NCBI GenBank assembly: GCA_041946825.1 | Contig: JBHGBD010000002.1 | Coordinates: forward strand, 62,001-126,000 | DNA from: CAZTHM01 sp041946825 | GTDB lineage: Bacteria > Acidobacteriota > Terriglobia > UBA7540 | Length of the DNA: 64,000 nt | Reading direction: 5' to 3' | Part shown: one piece after another, positions 16,204-25,200 of the stretch | Position numbering within the stretch: position 1 is the stretch's first letter | Layout: each line of letters opens with the position of its first letter | Made by a program: the position numbers and the translations under genes | Notes under the pieces: model-generated | Databases searched by the model: none | Told to the model about the DNA's origin: nothing | What the model saw: only the letters and a program-made list of their open reading frames with translations

Positions 16204-16428
16204 TCACGCGAATTCGTAGAGGGGGACGCTGCGGTTGGGTGGGGGAGTGGCTTCGAGCAGGGCTTCAATGCGCCGGACGGTTTCAGGTGTGAAAAGCACG
16301 TCGCCGCAAATGCCGCACACCTCCGCCGGAACGTGGCCAATGACGATGACTTCGCCCCGGCGCTTGACGGTGTGCACCACGGTGCGCGCTTCGTATTCCC
16401 CCGGACAACCTTGCACGGAGCACTTCAT
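16204..16428 (-). CDS. YgiT-type zinc-finger protein (probable antitoxin)
   Basis: A 74-residue protein with the N-terminal zinc-finger of MqsA/YgiT antitoxins: Cys pair in KCSVQGCPG and second pair in EVCGICGDVLF, followed by a helix FTPETVRRIEALLE. The HTH half of MqsA is absent, as in many short YgiT-type proteins. ATG 16428 is chosen because it matches the family N-terminus. In the usual gene pair it follows a DUF4258 toxin gene; here the ancestral stop of that toxin frame (TGA) overlaps this ATG, but the toxin frame is now shifted upstream. Confidence 0.82.
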   Translation of the reverse strand: MKCSVQGCPGEYEARTVVHTVKRRGEVIVIGHVPAEVCGICGDVLFTPETVRRIEALLEATPPPNRSVPLYEFA

Positions 16429-16453
16429 GGCCGGCTTCTCCTCGCCCGGGGCG

Positions 16454-16696
16454 TCACCCACTTGGGCGGCCTTCGTCGGTCTCTCCACTGACTAGGCAGC
16501 AGGCTCCACGGCGGTGTTCGGGATAGTGTTCCAGAATCTCACCGCGTCGAAGGGCTGCCAGAACTTCATCCAGACCGATCTTCACTTCAACCATCTCGCG
16601 GTGGGCATGCTGTGTGATCCGGAAAGCCCCGGCCACCGCCCGGGATTTGATGCGAGCCAGGGTGCTCTCGAGTTCGGTTACCTCACGCTCTTTCAT
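16454..16696 (-). CDS. DUF4258 protein, C-terminally damaged (degenerate toxin)
   Basis: The first about 75 residues match DUF4258: ITQHAHREMVEVKIGLDEVLAALRRGEILEHYPEHRRGACCLVSG. The family normally continues GRPLHVV, a beta-strand and a tail like YEPxPPKW. Here the frame reads GRPSG and stops at 16454, while the next frame encodes PPKWVTPRARRSRP and ends in the TGA that overlaps the ygiT-like start. The simplest reading is an internal deletion of about 20 codons between short CCGCC repeats plus a frame shift. ATG 16696 is used. The product probably lacks toxin activity (inference). Confidence 0.65.
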   Translation of the reverse strand: MKEREVTELESTLARIKSRAVAGAFRITQHAHREMVEVKIGLDEVLAALRRGEILEHYPEHRRGACCLVSGETDEGRPSG

Positions 16697-16764
16697 GCCA
16701 GCGCGAGCGTACCACACCCATTACCTTGACCGGAAGGCGTGGAAAAGCCGACCCAAGGGCAGCG

Positions 16765-17676
16765 TCAAAGTTTCGTGCCGGCAAGCGCCGTGGCGCGCCA
16801 GTCGCTGATGGCGCTGACGGCGCCGCAATCGGGGCAGCGCGTGGTCGAGAACTGCTCGCCGCAATTCGGGCAGGTGGCCTGGGACTGGAACGTGTCGAAA
16901 GGTTTGTGGCAGCGGCCGCAGACCCACAACTGCGCGACGGGCGGCGAGGCGTGGCAATTCGGGCAGGCGAATCCCTCGTGGCGCGGCAGCTTGGCCAGGC
17001 GGGCCAGCGCTTGCGCCTGGCGCAATCCTCCCCAGCAATTCATCAGGATGAACGCGGCGAGAATTCCGAACCAGACGGAGCGCAGCCACACGGCAATCGA
17101 GACCAGCCCCGCCACGCCCGCAAAGCCGACGGTGACGGCCAGCATCAGGCTGCGCGCGCGCCCCAGGAAGTACCAAAGCAGCGAGCGAAGAATCTGCCCG
17201 CCATCGAGAGGGTAAATCGGCAGCAGGTTGAAGATCAGCAGGCCCGCGTTGATGAACCAGACCGCTCGCAGCAGCGCGTGGGCGTTGGGATAGGCGGCGT
17301 TCCAGCCCGCCGATCGATTCAAGATTCCGATGAGCGACATCAGAATCAGCAGCGCGACGTTGACCAGCGGCCCCGCGGCGATGCTCCAGAGCGTGGCCCC
17401 GGGACGCGGCGGCGGATCCACAAACGCCACGCCGCCCAGCGGCCAGAGGACAATCCGGTCGGCTTTCCCGCCCACCGAGCGGCAGGCCAGCGCGTGGCCG
17501 TATTCGTGCAGCATGACGATGAAGAACAGCGCGAGGTATTCGATTACGTTCCACGCGAGTGAGGGATAGCTCCCCGACCGGGCCTGGATTTCGTACATCG
17601 CCACCAGAAACCACGACCAGTGGAGAAATAGATCCACCCCGGCAAATCGGAAAAGATGAATCGTCCCCTGTCGCAT
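16765..17676 (-). CDS. Site-2-protease family membrane metalloprotease with C-terminal zinc ribbons
   Basis: A 303-residue M50-type intramembrane protease. The zinc-binding HExxH is HEYGH (about residue 57-61) in a helix, and the second metal motif is NLLPIYPLDGG. Five or six membrane segments fill residues 15-225. The C-terminal 75 residues hold zinc ribbons (CPNCHASP, CGRCHKP, CPNCGEQF, CPDCGAV), an unusual cytoplasmic addition that could bind a substrate. Site-2 proteases cut membrane-anchored regulators such as anti-sigma factors; none is encoded nearby. The start is ATG 17676. Confidence 0.9.
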   Translation of the reverse strand: MRQGTIHLFRFAGVDLFLHWSWFLVAMYEIQARSGSYPSLAWNVIEYLALFFIVMLHEYGHALACRSVGGKADRIVLWPLGGVAFVDPPPRPGATLWSIAAGPLVNVALLILMSLIGILNRSAGWNAAYPNAHALLRAVWFINAGLLIFNLLPIYPLDGGQILRSLLWYFLGRARSLMLAVTVGFAGVAGLVSIAVWLRSVWFGILAAFILMNCWGGLRQAQALARLAKLPRHEGFACPNCHASPPVAQLWVCGRCHKPFDTFQSQATCPNCGEQFSTTRCPDCGAVSAISDWRATALAGTKL

Positions 17677-17760
17677 GTTTGCCGCCTGAGGGACTTATAA
17701 CACAATGCGGAAGTTGGCGCAGAGCTTGCTTCCCGGGTCGGGGGTTCGGAGGCGGAAAGA

Positions 17761-17888
17761 CCCTCACCCGCCCTCGTACCTCGGGCACCCTCTCCCGACA
17801 GGAGAGGGCTACAGCCCAATGCGCGATTCCTGCCCTCTCCCACGGGAGAGGGTGGCGATCCCGCCGCGCGGGAGAGCCGGGTGAGGGG
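17761..17888. repeat. CCCTCACCCG/GGGAGAGGG dispersed repeat (128 bp)
   Basis: The ends CCCTCACCCG and CGGGTGAGGG are inverted. Inside are two hairpins, CCCTCTCCC-GACA-GGAGAGGG and CCCTCTCCC-AC-GGGAGAGGG. Elements of this type are common intergenic repeats in GC-rich bacteria. The gap 17677-17946 holds no gene. Confidence 0.7.
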
Positions 17889-17946
17889 ATCCGCCCGACG
17901 CTTCGAAGGAGGTGTCACAACACAGTGACTTCCCCCCAGGCGGCGA

Positions 17947-19311
17947 TCAGTTTCGATTGAAGACCAGATTCCCCAAATCCCCGCGGTCGAGGCCGCGGTC
18001 GTCGCGAAGTTCGAGGCTGATGCGATGCGTGGCGGGCGGGGCCTCAATTTCTTGATCAACACGCAGAAGCGCGTCAGGCGTGACGCGGCCAAGCGAAATC
18101 CTTTTTAATTCCTCGCCGCCGCTGCCTTTGAGCGAAAGCGCAACCGTGCCGGGATAGAAAACGCCGAACGCCCCGGTGACGTGCAGCATCGTCCCTTCGA
18201 CGCGCGCCGCAAGCGGCTCGCTGGTCACGCCGGCATCGGTGACATTCACGATGTTTGAGAGCCCGCGCGCCGCGAACCACTCGGTCTGGAAGGAAGCGTC
18301 TTCGCCCGGCCGGAGGAAGAAGTAAGGGCTGATGATTTCGGTTTCGAGATAGTAGGGCGTGTGGCGCGGGCCGGGCTCAGTCACCGGCGCGCCGAACTGG
18401 CGCGGATAGCGCTCCGGGCCGTTCAGCCAGAATTCGATCGTGCACTGGTCGGGATAGTCGGCGCCCGGCACGAAGCGGAATCTCTGCACGAACGCGTGCT
18501 GAGTCTTGCCGTTCGCCACCGCCAGCCAGCCCGCCTCGGAATCCACGCCGACTTGCAGCGCCTGGTAGCGGTAGTGCAGCCGGAAGAAACCTTCGAGCGG
18601 CTGATACGCGGAGTCGCGAACGTCGCCGTGCTGCGGAGTGTACCCGCCGGGAAAGCGGCTGCGCGGATTCGCGGGAGTAAACACCCAAACGTCGTGGTTC
18701 GGCTGGAGCGGCTCGCTGGGGTCGGCGGTGTCGCTCTGGGTCACTTCCTGAAATCCCCAACGCACGTTGTGGCCCGTGATGTTCTTCATGTGATGCTCGA
18801 CGGCGACACGTGTCGAGCCGCGCGCCAGGCGATAGACGCGGCTGAGTTGCAGCCCGCTGCGGTCGTCGGGCGGCGCCGTCACGCGCACGGCGACTTCCTC
18901 GGCGTTGTTCGCCGCGACTTCCGCCGAAAAGACGCTGCCGTCAAGGTTGTAGTCGGGCGGGCCGGCCCACTGCTCGGCGGTGTCGAAACCCTGCGGCCCC
19001 AGCCAATCCTTGTCGCCGCCGTAATTCGCCCACTCGCGGCCGCGGTCGTTCTGCTCGCGCGGCAGAACTTTTCCGGCGAGTTCGGGATTCACAAAAAAGT
19101 AGGCGTGCGAGCCGAGCTCGTATTGAATCGCCCGCCCGCCGATTTCGGGCGCGATGGTCAGCGTGACGAAGCCGTTCGTCAGACGAATCGCCTTCCAGCC
19201 TTTGTAGGTGGTTTGCTCGAGCGAGCAACGAGGGACCTCCTGCGCCGGCGCGGCCGTTGTGGCGCCGAGCGCCGCGGACATAAGAAACAGAACCGTCGCG
19301 AAGATTCTCAT
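17947..19311 (-). CDS. Exported DUF4380-domain protein (galactose-mutarotase-like fold)
   Basis: A 454-residue secreted protein. ATG 19311 starts a clean signal peptide (MRIFATVLFLMSAALGATTAAPAQ); the open frame upstream of it is not signal-like. The body is beta-rich with GFVTLTIAPEIGGRAIQYELG, a pattern of DUF4380 and of aldose-epimerase-like (beta-sandwich) carbohydrate proteins, and WGFQEVTQSD further on. It may bind or modify sugars outside the cytoplasm, which would fit the carbohydrate focus of the window, but no catalytic residues can be assigned. It lies downstream of the GMC oxidoreductase in the same orientation. Confidence 0.8.
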   Translation of the reverse strand: MRIFATVLFLMSAALGATTAAPAQEVPRCSLEQTTYKGWKAIRLTNGFVTLTIAPEIGGRAIQYELGSHAYFFVNPELAGKVLPREQNDRGREWANYGGDKDWLGPQGFDTAEQWAGPPDYNLDGSVFSAEVAANNAEEVAVRVTAPPDDRSGLQLSRVYRLARGSTRVAVEHHMKNITGHNVRWGFQEVTQSDTADPSEPLQPNHDVWVFTPANPRSRFPGGYTPQHGDVRDSAYQPLEGFFRLHYRYQALQVGVDSEAGWLAVANGKTQHAFVQRFRFVPGADYPDQCTIEFWLNGPERYPRQFGAPVTEPGPRHTPYYLETEIISPYFFLRPGEDASFQTEWFAARGLSNIVNVTDAGVTSEPLAARVEGTMLHVTGAFGVFYPGTVALSLKGSGGEELKRISLGRVTPDALLRVDQEIEAPPATHRISLELRDDRGLDRGDLGNLVFNRN

Positions 19312-19501
19312 TCGAAGATTCACCGCCTGCAAAAGTTGTAACTCCTGCCGGCGGCAGACAAGCGAAGGATCTTTTTCGTTTCGCTCGCGGCGAATCCTCC
19401 CCGCGTGCAAAGCAACGACCAAATACCGAGATCCTTCGTCGTCCCGATAAAAACCATCGGTCCCGCTCAGAGCGGGATCAGGATGACATGCTGGGAAGAA
19501 C

Positions 19502-19531
19502 CGCGGACCGTATGGACGGCGGTCCGCGCTA
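19502..19531 (-). repeat. GTAGC-type palindrome supplying the GMC gene stop codon
   Basis: On the minus strand GTAGCGCGGACCGCC and CGGTCCGCGG form a hairpin. The TAG of the leading GTAGC (19529-19531) is the stop codon of the GMC oxidoreductase gene. Confidence 0.65.
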
Positions 19532-21202
19532 CACCTCGCCCTTCTTCATGGCCTCGGCCAGGTGCTCGGCGGCGCGCATGGCGACGGCGATCACGGTGAG
19601 GGTGGGATTCTTCTCGCAGAAGGAGGTAAAGCTCGCGCCGTCGAGGACCCAGAGATTCTTCACGTCGTGCGTCTGGTTGCGCGAGTTCAGGACCGAACGT
19701 TTGCGGTCGCTCCCCATGCGCACGGTGCCCACCAGATTCTCGCCGTCGAAGCCGGGTTTCCTGTCCGGTCGCCGCCTGCCCAGCACCTTGCCGCCCGCGG
19801 CTTCGATGACGGCAACGCATTTCTCGTGCATATCGCGCACCATGGCCAGTTCGTTTTCACCCCACTCGAGGTGCATGCGCGCTTTGGGCAGGCCGAACTC
19901 GTCGCGAGCGTCGGGATCAAGATCCACGAAGCTCTTCTCGTTGGCGAGCATCTCGCCGTGCCCGCCCACGGCGACGAGCGCGGGAAAAAGGCGCCGGACT
20001 TCTTCGCGATACTTCTTGCCGTAGCCGGGAACCAGCGCCGCGTAGCCGGGCATCTGCGTCGCGCCGCTGGCGATATCGAGCATGTACCCGCGGGCGAAAT
20101 CCTTGCTGGGCCTTTGGTAATAAACGTTCTGAATTTCGGCGTGCTGCCCGGTGCCATCTTCGTTGAGGACTTTGCCACCCACCAGGCGCTCGATGTAACC
20201 CACGCAGCCCGCGCCGTGCTCGCTGAGAAGATTCCTGCCGACCCAGCCGTTGGAATTCGCCAGGCCGGCGGGAAAATGCCGCGACTTCGACATCAGCAGA
20301 ACCCGCACGTCTTCCACGCCGCCGCAGGCGAGGGCAAACACCCGCGCGCGCACACGGTATTCCTTGCGCGTGTGGCGGTCGATAAAGACCGCGCCATCGC
20401 ATCGCCGGCCCGAGGCATCAACCGTCAGTTCGCGCACGATGGCGTCGGTAATGAGGGTGAATCGTCCGGTCTTCATCGCCGCGGGAATGGCGGAATTCGC
20501 GGAAGTATATTTCGCGTCCACATCGCAGCCCCTCATGCAGTAGCCGCAATAGTGGCAGGGCGGGCGGCCGCCGTGCGGCTCGGTGTTCACGGCCTTGCGG
20601 ACAGGAATAACGCGATGGTCGGGGCCAAGCTTCTTTTCGACGCCCTCTTTCAAGAGCTGCTCGCCGCAACGCAGGGTCAAGGGCTTGAGGAATTTTCCGT
20701 CCGGGACGGAAGCCAAACCCTCAACAGATCCGCTGACGCCCATGAACGTTTCGGCTCGGTCGTAGTACGGCGCGAGCTCGTGATAGCTGATCGGCCAATC
20801 GTCGCCGATGCCGCGGTTCTGAAAATCCCGCTCGCCAAAGCGCCAGGAGTGCGCCGCCCAGAGGAGCGACTTGCCTCCCACGGCGGGCAAAAGCGCGTAG
20901 TCGATGCGCTCCGCCGGACAGACGACGGGATTCTTCACGAACAGGAAACCGATGTAGTCGCTCTCGCCGTGCGAGACCCAGCGCCCGCGAAAGGGCAACT
21001 CGAACGGCCAGGTATGCGTGCGGAACTGGCCGGGAGAAATCCAATTACCCGCCTCCAGAACCACGACGCGCAGGCCGCGCTCGGTCAACTCCTTGGCGGC
21101 GATTCCGCCGGAAGCGCCCGAACCCACAATGCAGACGTCGTATTCGGCTCGCGTGAGCTTGGTCAGATCGCGTTCACTCGCAGCCGGAAGTTGCTGGTTC
21201 AC
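19529..21202 (-). CDS. GMC-family oxidoreductase (gluconate 2-dehydrogenase-like large subunit)
   Basis: A 557-residue FAD enzyme of the glucose-methanol-choline family, acting on sugar or sugar-acid hydroxyls. The FAD-binding GSGASGG lies at residues 27-33, the second motif GGKSLLWAAHSWRFGERDF matches the GMC signature region, a Cys-rich stretch CHYCGYCMRGCDVDAKYTS is typical of the gluconate 2-dehydrogenase type, and the C-terminal block MGSDRKRSVLNSRNQTHDVKNLWVLDGA carries the catalytic-side residues. There is no signal peptide; the Tat-signal small subunit encoded 26 nt upstream probably carries it across the membrane. A c-type cytochrome partner is not in the window. Confidence 0.93.
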   Translation of the reverse strand: MNQQLPAASERDLTKLTRAEYDVCIVGSGASGGIAAKELTERGLRVVVLEAGNWISPGQFRTHTWPFELPFRGRWVSHGESDYIGFLFVKNPVVCPAERIDYALLPAVGGKSLLWAAHSWRFGERDFQNRGIGDDWPISYHELAPYYDRAETFMGVSGSVEGLASVPDGKFLKPLTLRCGEQLLKEGVEKKLGPDHRVIPVRKAVNTEPHGGRPPCHYCGYCMRGCDVDAKYTSANSAIPAAMKTGRFTLITDAIVRELTVDASGRRCDGAVFIDRHTRKEYRVRARVFALACGGVEDVRVLLMSKSRHFPAGLANSNGWVGRNLLSEHGAGCVGYIERLVGGKVLNEDGTGQHAEIQNVYYQRPSKDFARGYMLDIASGATQMPGYAALVPGYGKKYREEVRRLFPALVAVGGHGEMLANEKSFVDLDPDARDEFGLPKARMHLEWGENELAMVRDMHEKCVAVIEAAGGKVLGRRRPDRKPGFDGENLVGTVRMGSDRKRSVLNSRNQTHDVKNLWVLDGASFTSFCEKNPTLTVIAVAMRAAEHLAEAMKKGEV

Positions 21203-21228
21203 GATGCGTTTCCCTGCCCGCTTGGGAA

Positions 21229-21918
21229 TTAGTTCTCACCGGAGGCGCGGTCGCAATGCGTCGCCGCCTGATGAGCCCCCGCTTGATGCGCTTCATTCGA
21301 GGCCTGCCCGCTGCCGAATTGATCCGCGCAGGTCGCGGGGGCGTCGACGTAAGTATTGCCCTGATACTTCAAATCATCCTGAAGGCCAATCTTGGACGTG
21401 TAAAAACCTTCGGCCACAGCGTGCTTGACGCGGACGAAGAAGCGGCCGGAGTCCGTCCGCGGAGAAACTTCTTCGCCCGCGATTTCCGCCAGCAGATCCT
21501 CTTGTCGGTCGGCAGGGAGCGAGCGGAAGTCGTTCCCATATCTGGCGCGGCAGGCTTCGTCGAGCGCGCGCAGTCCGTCCACCCAAGCCTGTTGATCCTC
21601 GCGCGGCGAATTGGCGATGAGGAAGTCGATGAAGGTGTCAACGCCCGCCGCCTTCGCTCCGGGCGAGATCTCGTCGGCAGGGATGATCAGGTCGGCCAGC
21701 GCCGCAATCGTTGCCTTTTGGTCAGGTGAGAAGAAGGTCGTCGCAGGCTGGGCGGCGGGGCTCGACGCGCTTGCCACGGCGCTCGGCGCCGTGCTGCCCG
21801 CCCCGAAGACCGGCTTTGCCAACCAGGCCGAAGTTGCGGCCGCCGTGAGCTCCAGCAACTGGGCCAAGGCTTTTCGGCGACTCAACTCTAGGCACCCACT
21901 TTGTTCGTGGTCAGACAT
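21229..21918 (-). CDS. Gluconate 2-dehydrogenase subunit 3-family protein (Tat signal)
   Basis: A 229-residue small subunit. The N-terminus has a twin-arginine motif (LSRRKALAQ) and hydrophobic stretch; the core TFFSPDQKATIAALADLIIPADEISPGAKAAGVDTFID is the subunit-3 hallmark (PF13618). In this enzyme class the small subunit's Tat signal exports the folded FAD subunit. Its stop is 26 nt from the GMC start, giving a two-gene operon. The last 25 residues, rich in His, Gln and Ala, look non-conserved. The start is ATG 21918; the promoter region is shared with the divergent TonB-dependent receptor gene. Confidence 0.9.
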   Translation of the reverse strand: MSDHEQSGCLELSRRKALAQLLELTAAATSAWLAKPVFGAGSTAPSAVASASSPAAQPATTFFSPDQKATIAALADLIIPADEISPGAKAAGVDTFIDFLIANSPREDQQAWVDGLRALDEACRARYGNDFRSLPADRQEDLLAEIAGEEVSPRTDSGRFFVRVKHAVAEGFYTSKIGLQDDLKYQGNTYVDAPATCADQFGSGQASNEAHQAGAHQAATHCDRASGEN

Positions 21919-22023
21919 GTTTTTGACCTATCGCATTCCCACGCAGTCTTGAGCCCCTAAGTGGTTTGAAGTTTATACCACATGTCAACTGCCTAATCCT
22001 GCGGCATCGACAGAAAGTCCCAC

Positions 22024-22052
22024 TTGACACTTTGTCGTTTCTAGCGTAAAAG
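22024..22052 (+). promoter_or_regulatory. Promoter of the TonB-dependent receptor gene
   Basis: TTGACA (22024-22029), 17-nt spacer, TAAAAG (22047-22052). It lies in the 291-nt divergent gap 21919-22209, about 150 nt before the chosen ATG. The long 5' leader has no recognised riboswitch. Confidence 0.5.
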
Positions 22053-22209
22053 CCTAACCATTAGAGGGGCGACAAATCGCCCGAATTCTTTCGCGCCGTT
22101 CTGGCGCGAGTTGCGATGGGCAGGTAGTCGTTGGGCCTCGAGGCCCTGGAGAAAAATCCACACACTCCGAGCGATGAGTTCTGGTCTATCCCGACACAGG
22201 AGGCTCAGC

Positions 22210-25200
22210 ATGAGGCTGCGAATTCGACTCATTACACAGACCGTACTTGTTGCGGCGTTGTTTTGGCTGGCACCAGGCCTTAGGGCGGACGTTACGGGCG
22301 CGATTCTGGGAAGCGTGACGGACCCCACCGGCGCGGCCGTGCCCGGCGCCACCGTGACCCTGCACAATGAGGGGACGGGCCTGAACCGCACGACCATCAC
22401 GGACAGTTCCGGCAGCTACGAGTTTCTCGCCGTCCCGGTCGGGGAGGATTACACCCTGGCAGTGGAAGCTCACGGCTTCCAGAAGTCCTCCCAGACCAAA
22501 CTGAGGCTTCTGGTCAATCAGCGATTCCGGGCGGATTTCCAACTGGTGGTGGGCGCGATCACGCAGTCGGTGAACGTCACCGCGGAAGCGGCGCAAGTGG
22601 AAACCACCAGCACGCAGCTTGGCGACGTCATTGAAGACAAGAAGATGTCCACACTGCCCTTGAACGGCCGGAGCTATCTCGACTTGCTGGGCTTGCAGGC
22701 GGGGGTGGTTCCCATCACTTCGGATGTGCAGTATACCGACCGGCCGACCTCCGGCACAGGTGGCGCGGGAAACATGTCGGTGAACGGCCAGCGCGAGTCG
22801 GCGAACGCCTTCCTGGTGAACGGCGGCACGGTCGAGGAAGGGCGTAACAACGGCGCCTCGATTGTGCCCACGCTCGACTCGATCGCGGAGTTCCGGCTGA
22901 TCACCAACTCCTTCGACGCCGAGTACGGACGCTTTTCCGGGGCGGTCGTCAACGCCATTACCAAGAGCGGGACCAACGACTTCCACGGCAGCCTGTTTGA
23001 GTTTCTCCGCAACGACAAGCTGGACACGCGGAACTTCTTCGACCTGTCGCGCGGCGCGTTCAAGCGCAACCAATTCGGCGGGGCGGGCGGCGGACCCATC
23101 CTCAAAGACCGCCTGTTTTTCTTCAGTGATTACCAGGGTACCCGGGAAGTGCGCGGGCTCTCCAGCGGACTGATAACCGTCCCCACCACCGATGCGCGGA
23201 CCGGTAACGTCGGCGAACTCGCAGGGAGCGTGCAGGGCGACGACATTGTCGGCAACCACACATTCGACGAAACCCTGACGCAACGGCTGGGCTATACGGT
23301 GACCAATGGGGAGCCTTATACGGACCCCAACTGCACAACGCTTGCGGATGCCCAGGCGGGAATGTGCGTGTTTCCGGGGGGCGTCATTCCGCAGTCGGCC
23401 TGGTCTCCGGTGGCGGTGGCGAATCTGGGCTTCATTCCCTCCCCCAACGTGGGCGCGGATGCGTTCTCCTCGGCAGGGGAAAATCAAACGGTTCGCGACG
23501 ACAAGTGGGGACAGCGCGTTGACCTGAACACCCAGCGGCTGGGCAACTTTGGCTTCTACTATCACTTTGATGATGCCCGCCTGCTGAATCCCTATCCGGG
23601 AGGCGGCTGGCCCTCGAACGTTCCGGGCTTCTCCGCCGTGACCCCCTCCCGCGCGCAGCAGTTCAACATCAGCAACAACCGGAACTTTGGGGCGACCGCT
23701 GTGAACGAGGTGCGTTTCAATTACACGCGCGCCGCGATCCTCCTGAATGATCCGGTGGGAGGTCTGGGGAAGATCCCTGATTTCGGCTATGTCTCCGGCG
23801 GGCTGGGCCTGATTCCCGTCGATCCCAAACGCGAAGGCGTTCCGCCCATCGGCCTGTTCGGCGAAACCGGCGTGGGTTGGGGAGTTCCGGATGGAACCAC
23901 CGGCCAATACAACAACACTTTCCAAATTGTCGACAACTTCTCCAAAATCATTGGCAAGCACACAACGAAAGTGGGCTGGGAAGGCCGCTACCTGCAAATC
24001 AACGAGCGCAACACATACGCGCAGAACGGTTACTTCGAGTTTTACGGCAGCGAGACCGGAAGCGACTTCGCTGACTTCCTGATTGGCGCGCCGGACCTCT
24101 TCATTCAGTCGAGCCGCCAGTTCCTCGATTCGCGGACCAAATACATGGGCCTTTACGGCCAGGACACCTGGAAGGTCACGCCCAACTTCACCTTGAATTA
24201 CGGCCTGCGCTGGGAATTCAGCCAGCCGTTCTACGACACGCAGGGCAAGATCCAGGCATTCGTGCCGGGGCTGCAATCCAACGTCTACCCCGACACTCCG
24301 ACGGGCTGGGTGTTCCCGGGCGATCCCGGGATTCCCAAGACTCTCGCGCCCACCGACTACAACAACTTTGCGCCACGAGTCGGGTTCGCCTATTCGCCGG
24401 GCTTCTCGGACGGGATTCTGGGAAAGATCTTCGGCGGCCCGGGCAAGACCAGCATCCGCGCGGCGTTTGGGATGTACTACACGGCGGTCGAAGACCTCAC
24501 ATTGTTCTTTGAGGTCGGGGACGCGCCGTTCGGGCTGTTCTACGTCAGCCCCACGCAGGTTTATCTTGAGGAGCCCTACAAGGCTCGCACTAACGGTCAA
24601 GACCCCGGCCAGCGGTTCCCCTTCTCGATTCCGCAACCCGGGGCTACAGGGATCTGGCCGCAGTACCAGCCGATTTCGAGTTCACCGGGCTTCAAGACGG
24701 ACAACATTCTCCCCTACGCGGAGCACTTCAATGTCAGCCTGCAGCGCGAGTTTGGCGATTCGACCATCCTGACTCTGGGCTTCGTGGGAACACGCGGTCA
24801 TCACTTGATCGCGCAGACGTCATTCAACCCCGGCAACGCGGCTCTCTGCCTTGCCACTCCGGGGTGCGGACCGTTCGGAGAGGACGCGTCCTACGACATC
24901 AACGGCGACGGCTTCGATGAGGGAGACGTCTACGGCACCCGGCCGTTTTCGGTCACCTCGGGGAGATATCTGCTGGCGAATCCGACCAGCCCGCTGCTGG
25001 ATTTTGCCAATAACAACTACTCCACGACGGTCGCCAACTCGAATTACAACTCTCTGCAGATCAGCCTTGAGAAGCGGGTGGGCGCCGCGCGTTTCCTGGG
25101 CGCCTATACCTGGGCGAAGTCCCTGGATGACGCTTCGGGCTTCGGCGACAACATCAACCCCTACAATCGCGCGGTCAGCAAGGCGCTCTCGTCCTTCGAC

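Noticed and set aside
17761..17888. Possible CRISPR-like array in the repeats of 17.7-17.9 kb and 34.8-34.9 kb
   Set aside because: Repeats are few, inverted rather than evenly spaced direct repeats, without spacers or cas genes; they are ordinary dispersed palindromes.
22186..24636. An 816-codon open frame antisense to the TonB-dependent receptor gene
   Set aside because: It mirrors codon bias of the GC-rich receptor gene, has no recognisable domain, and the sense strand has a clear receptor with ribosome site and terminator.
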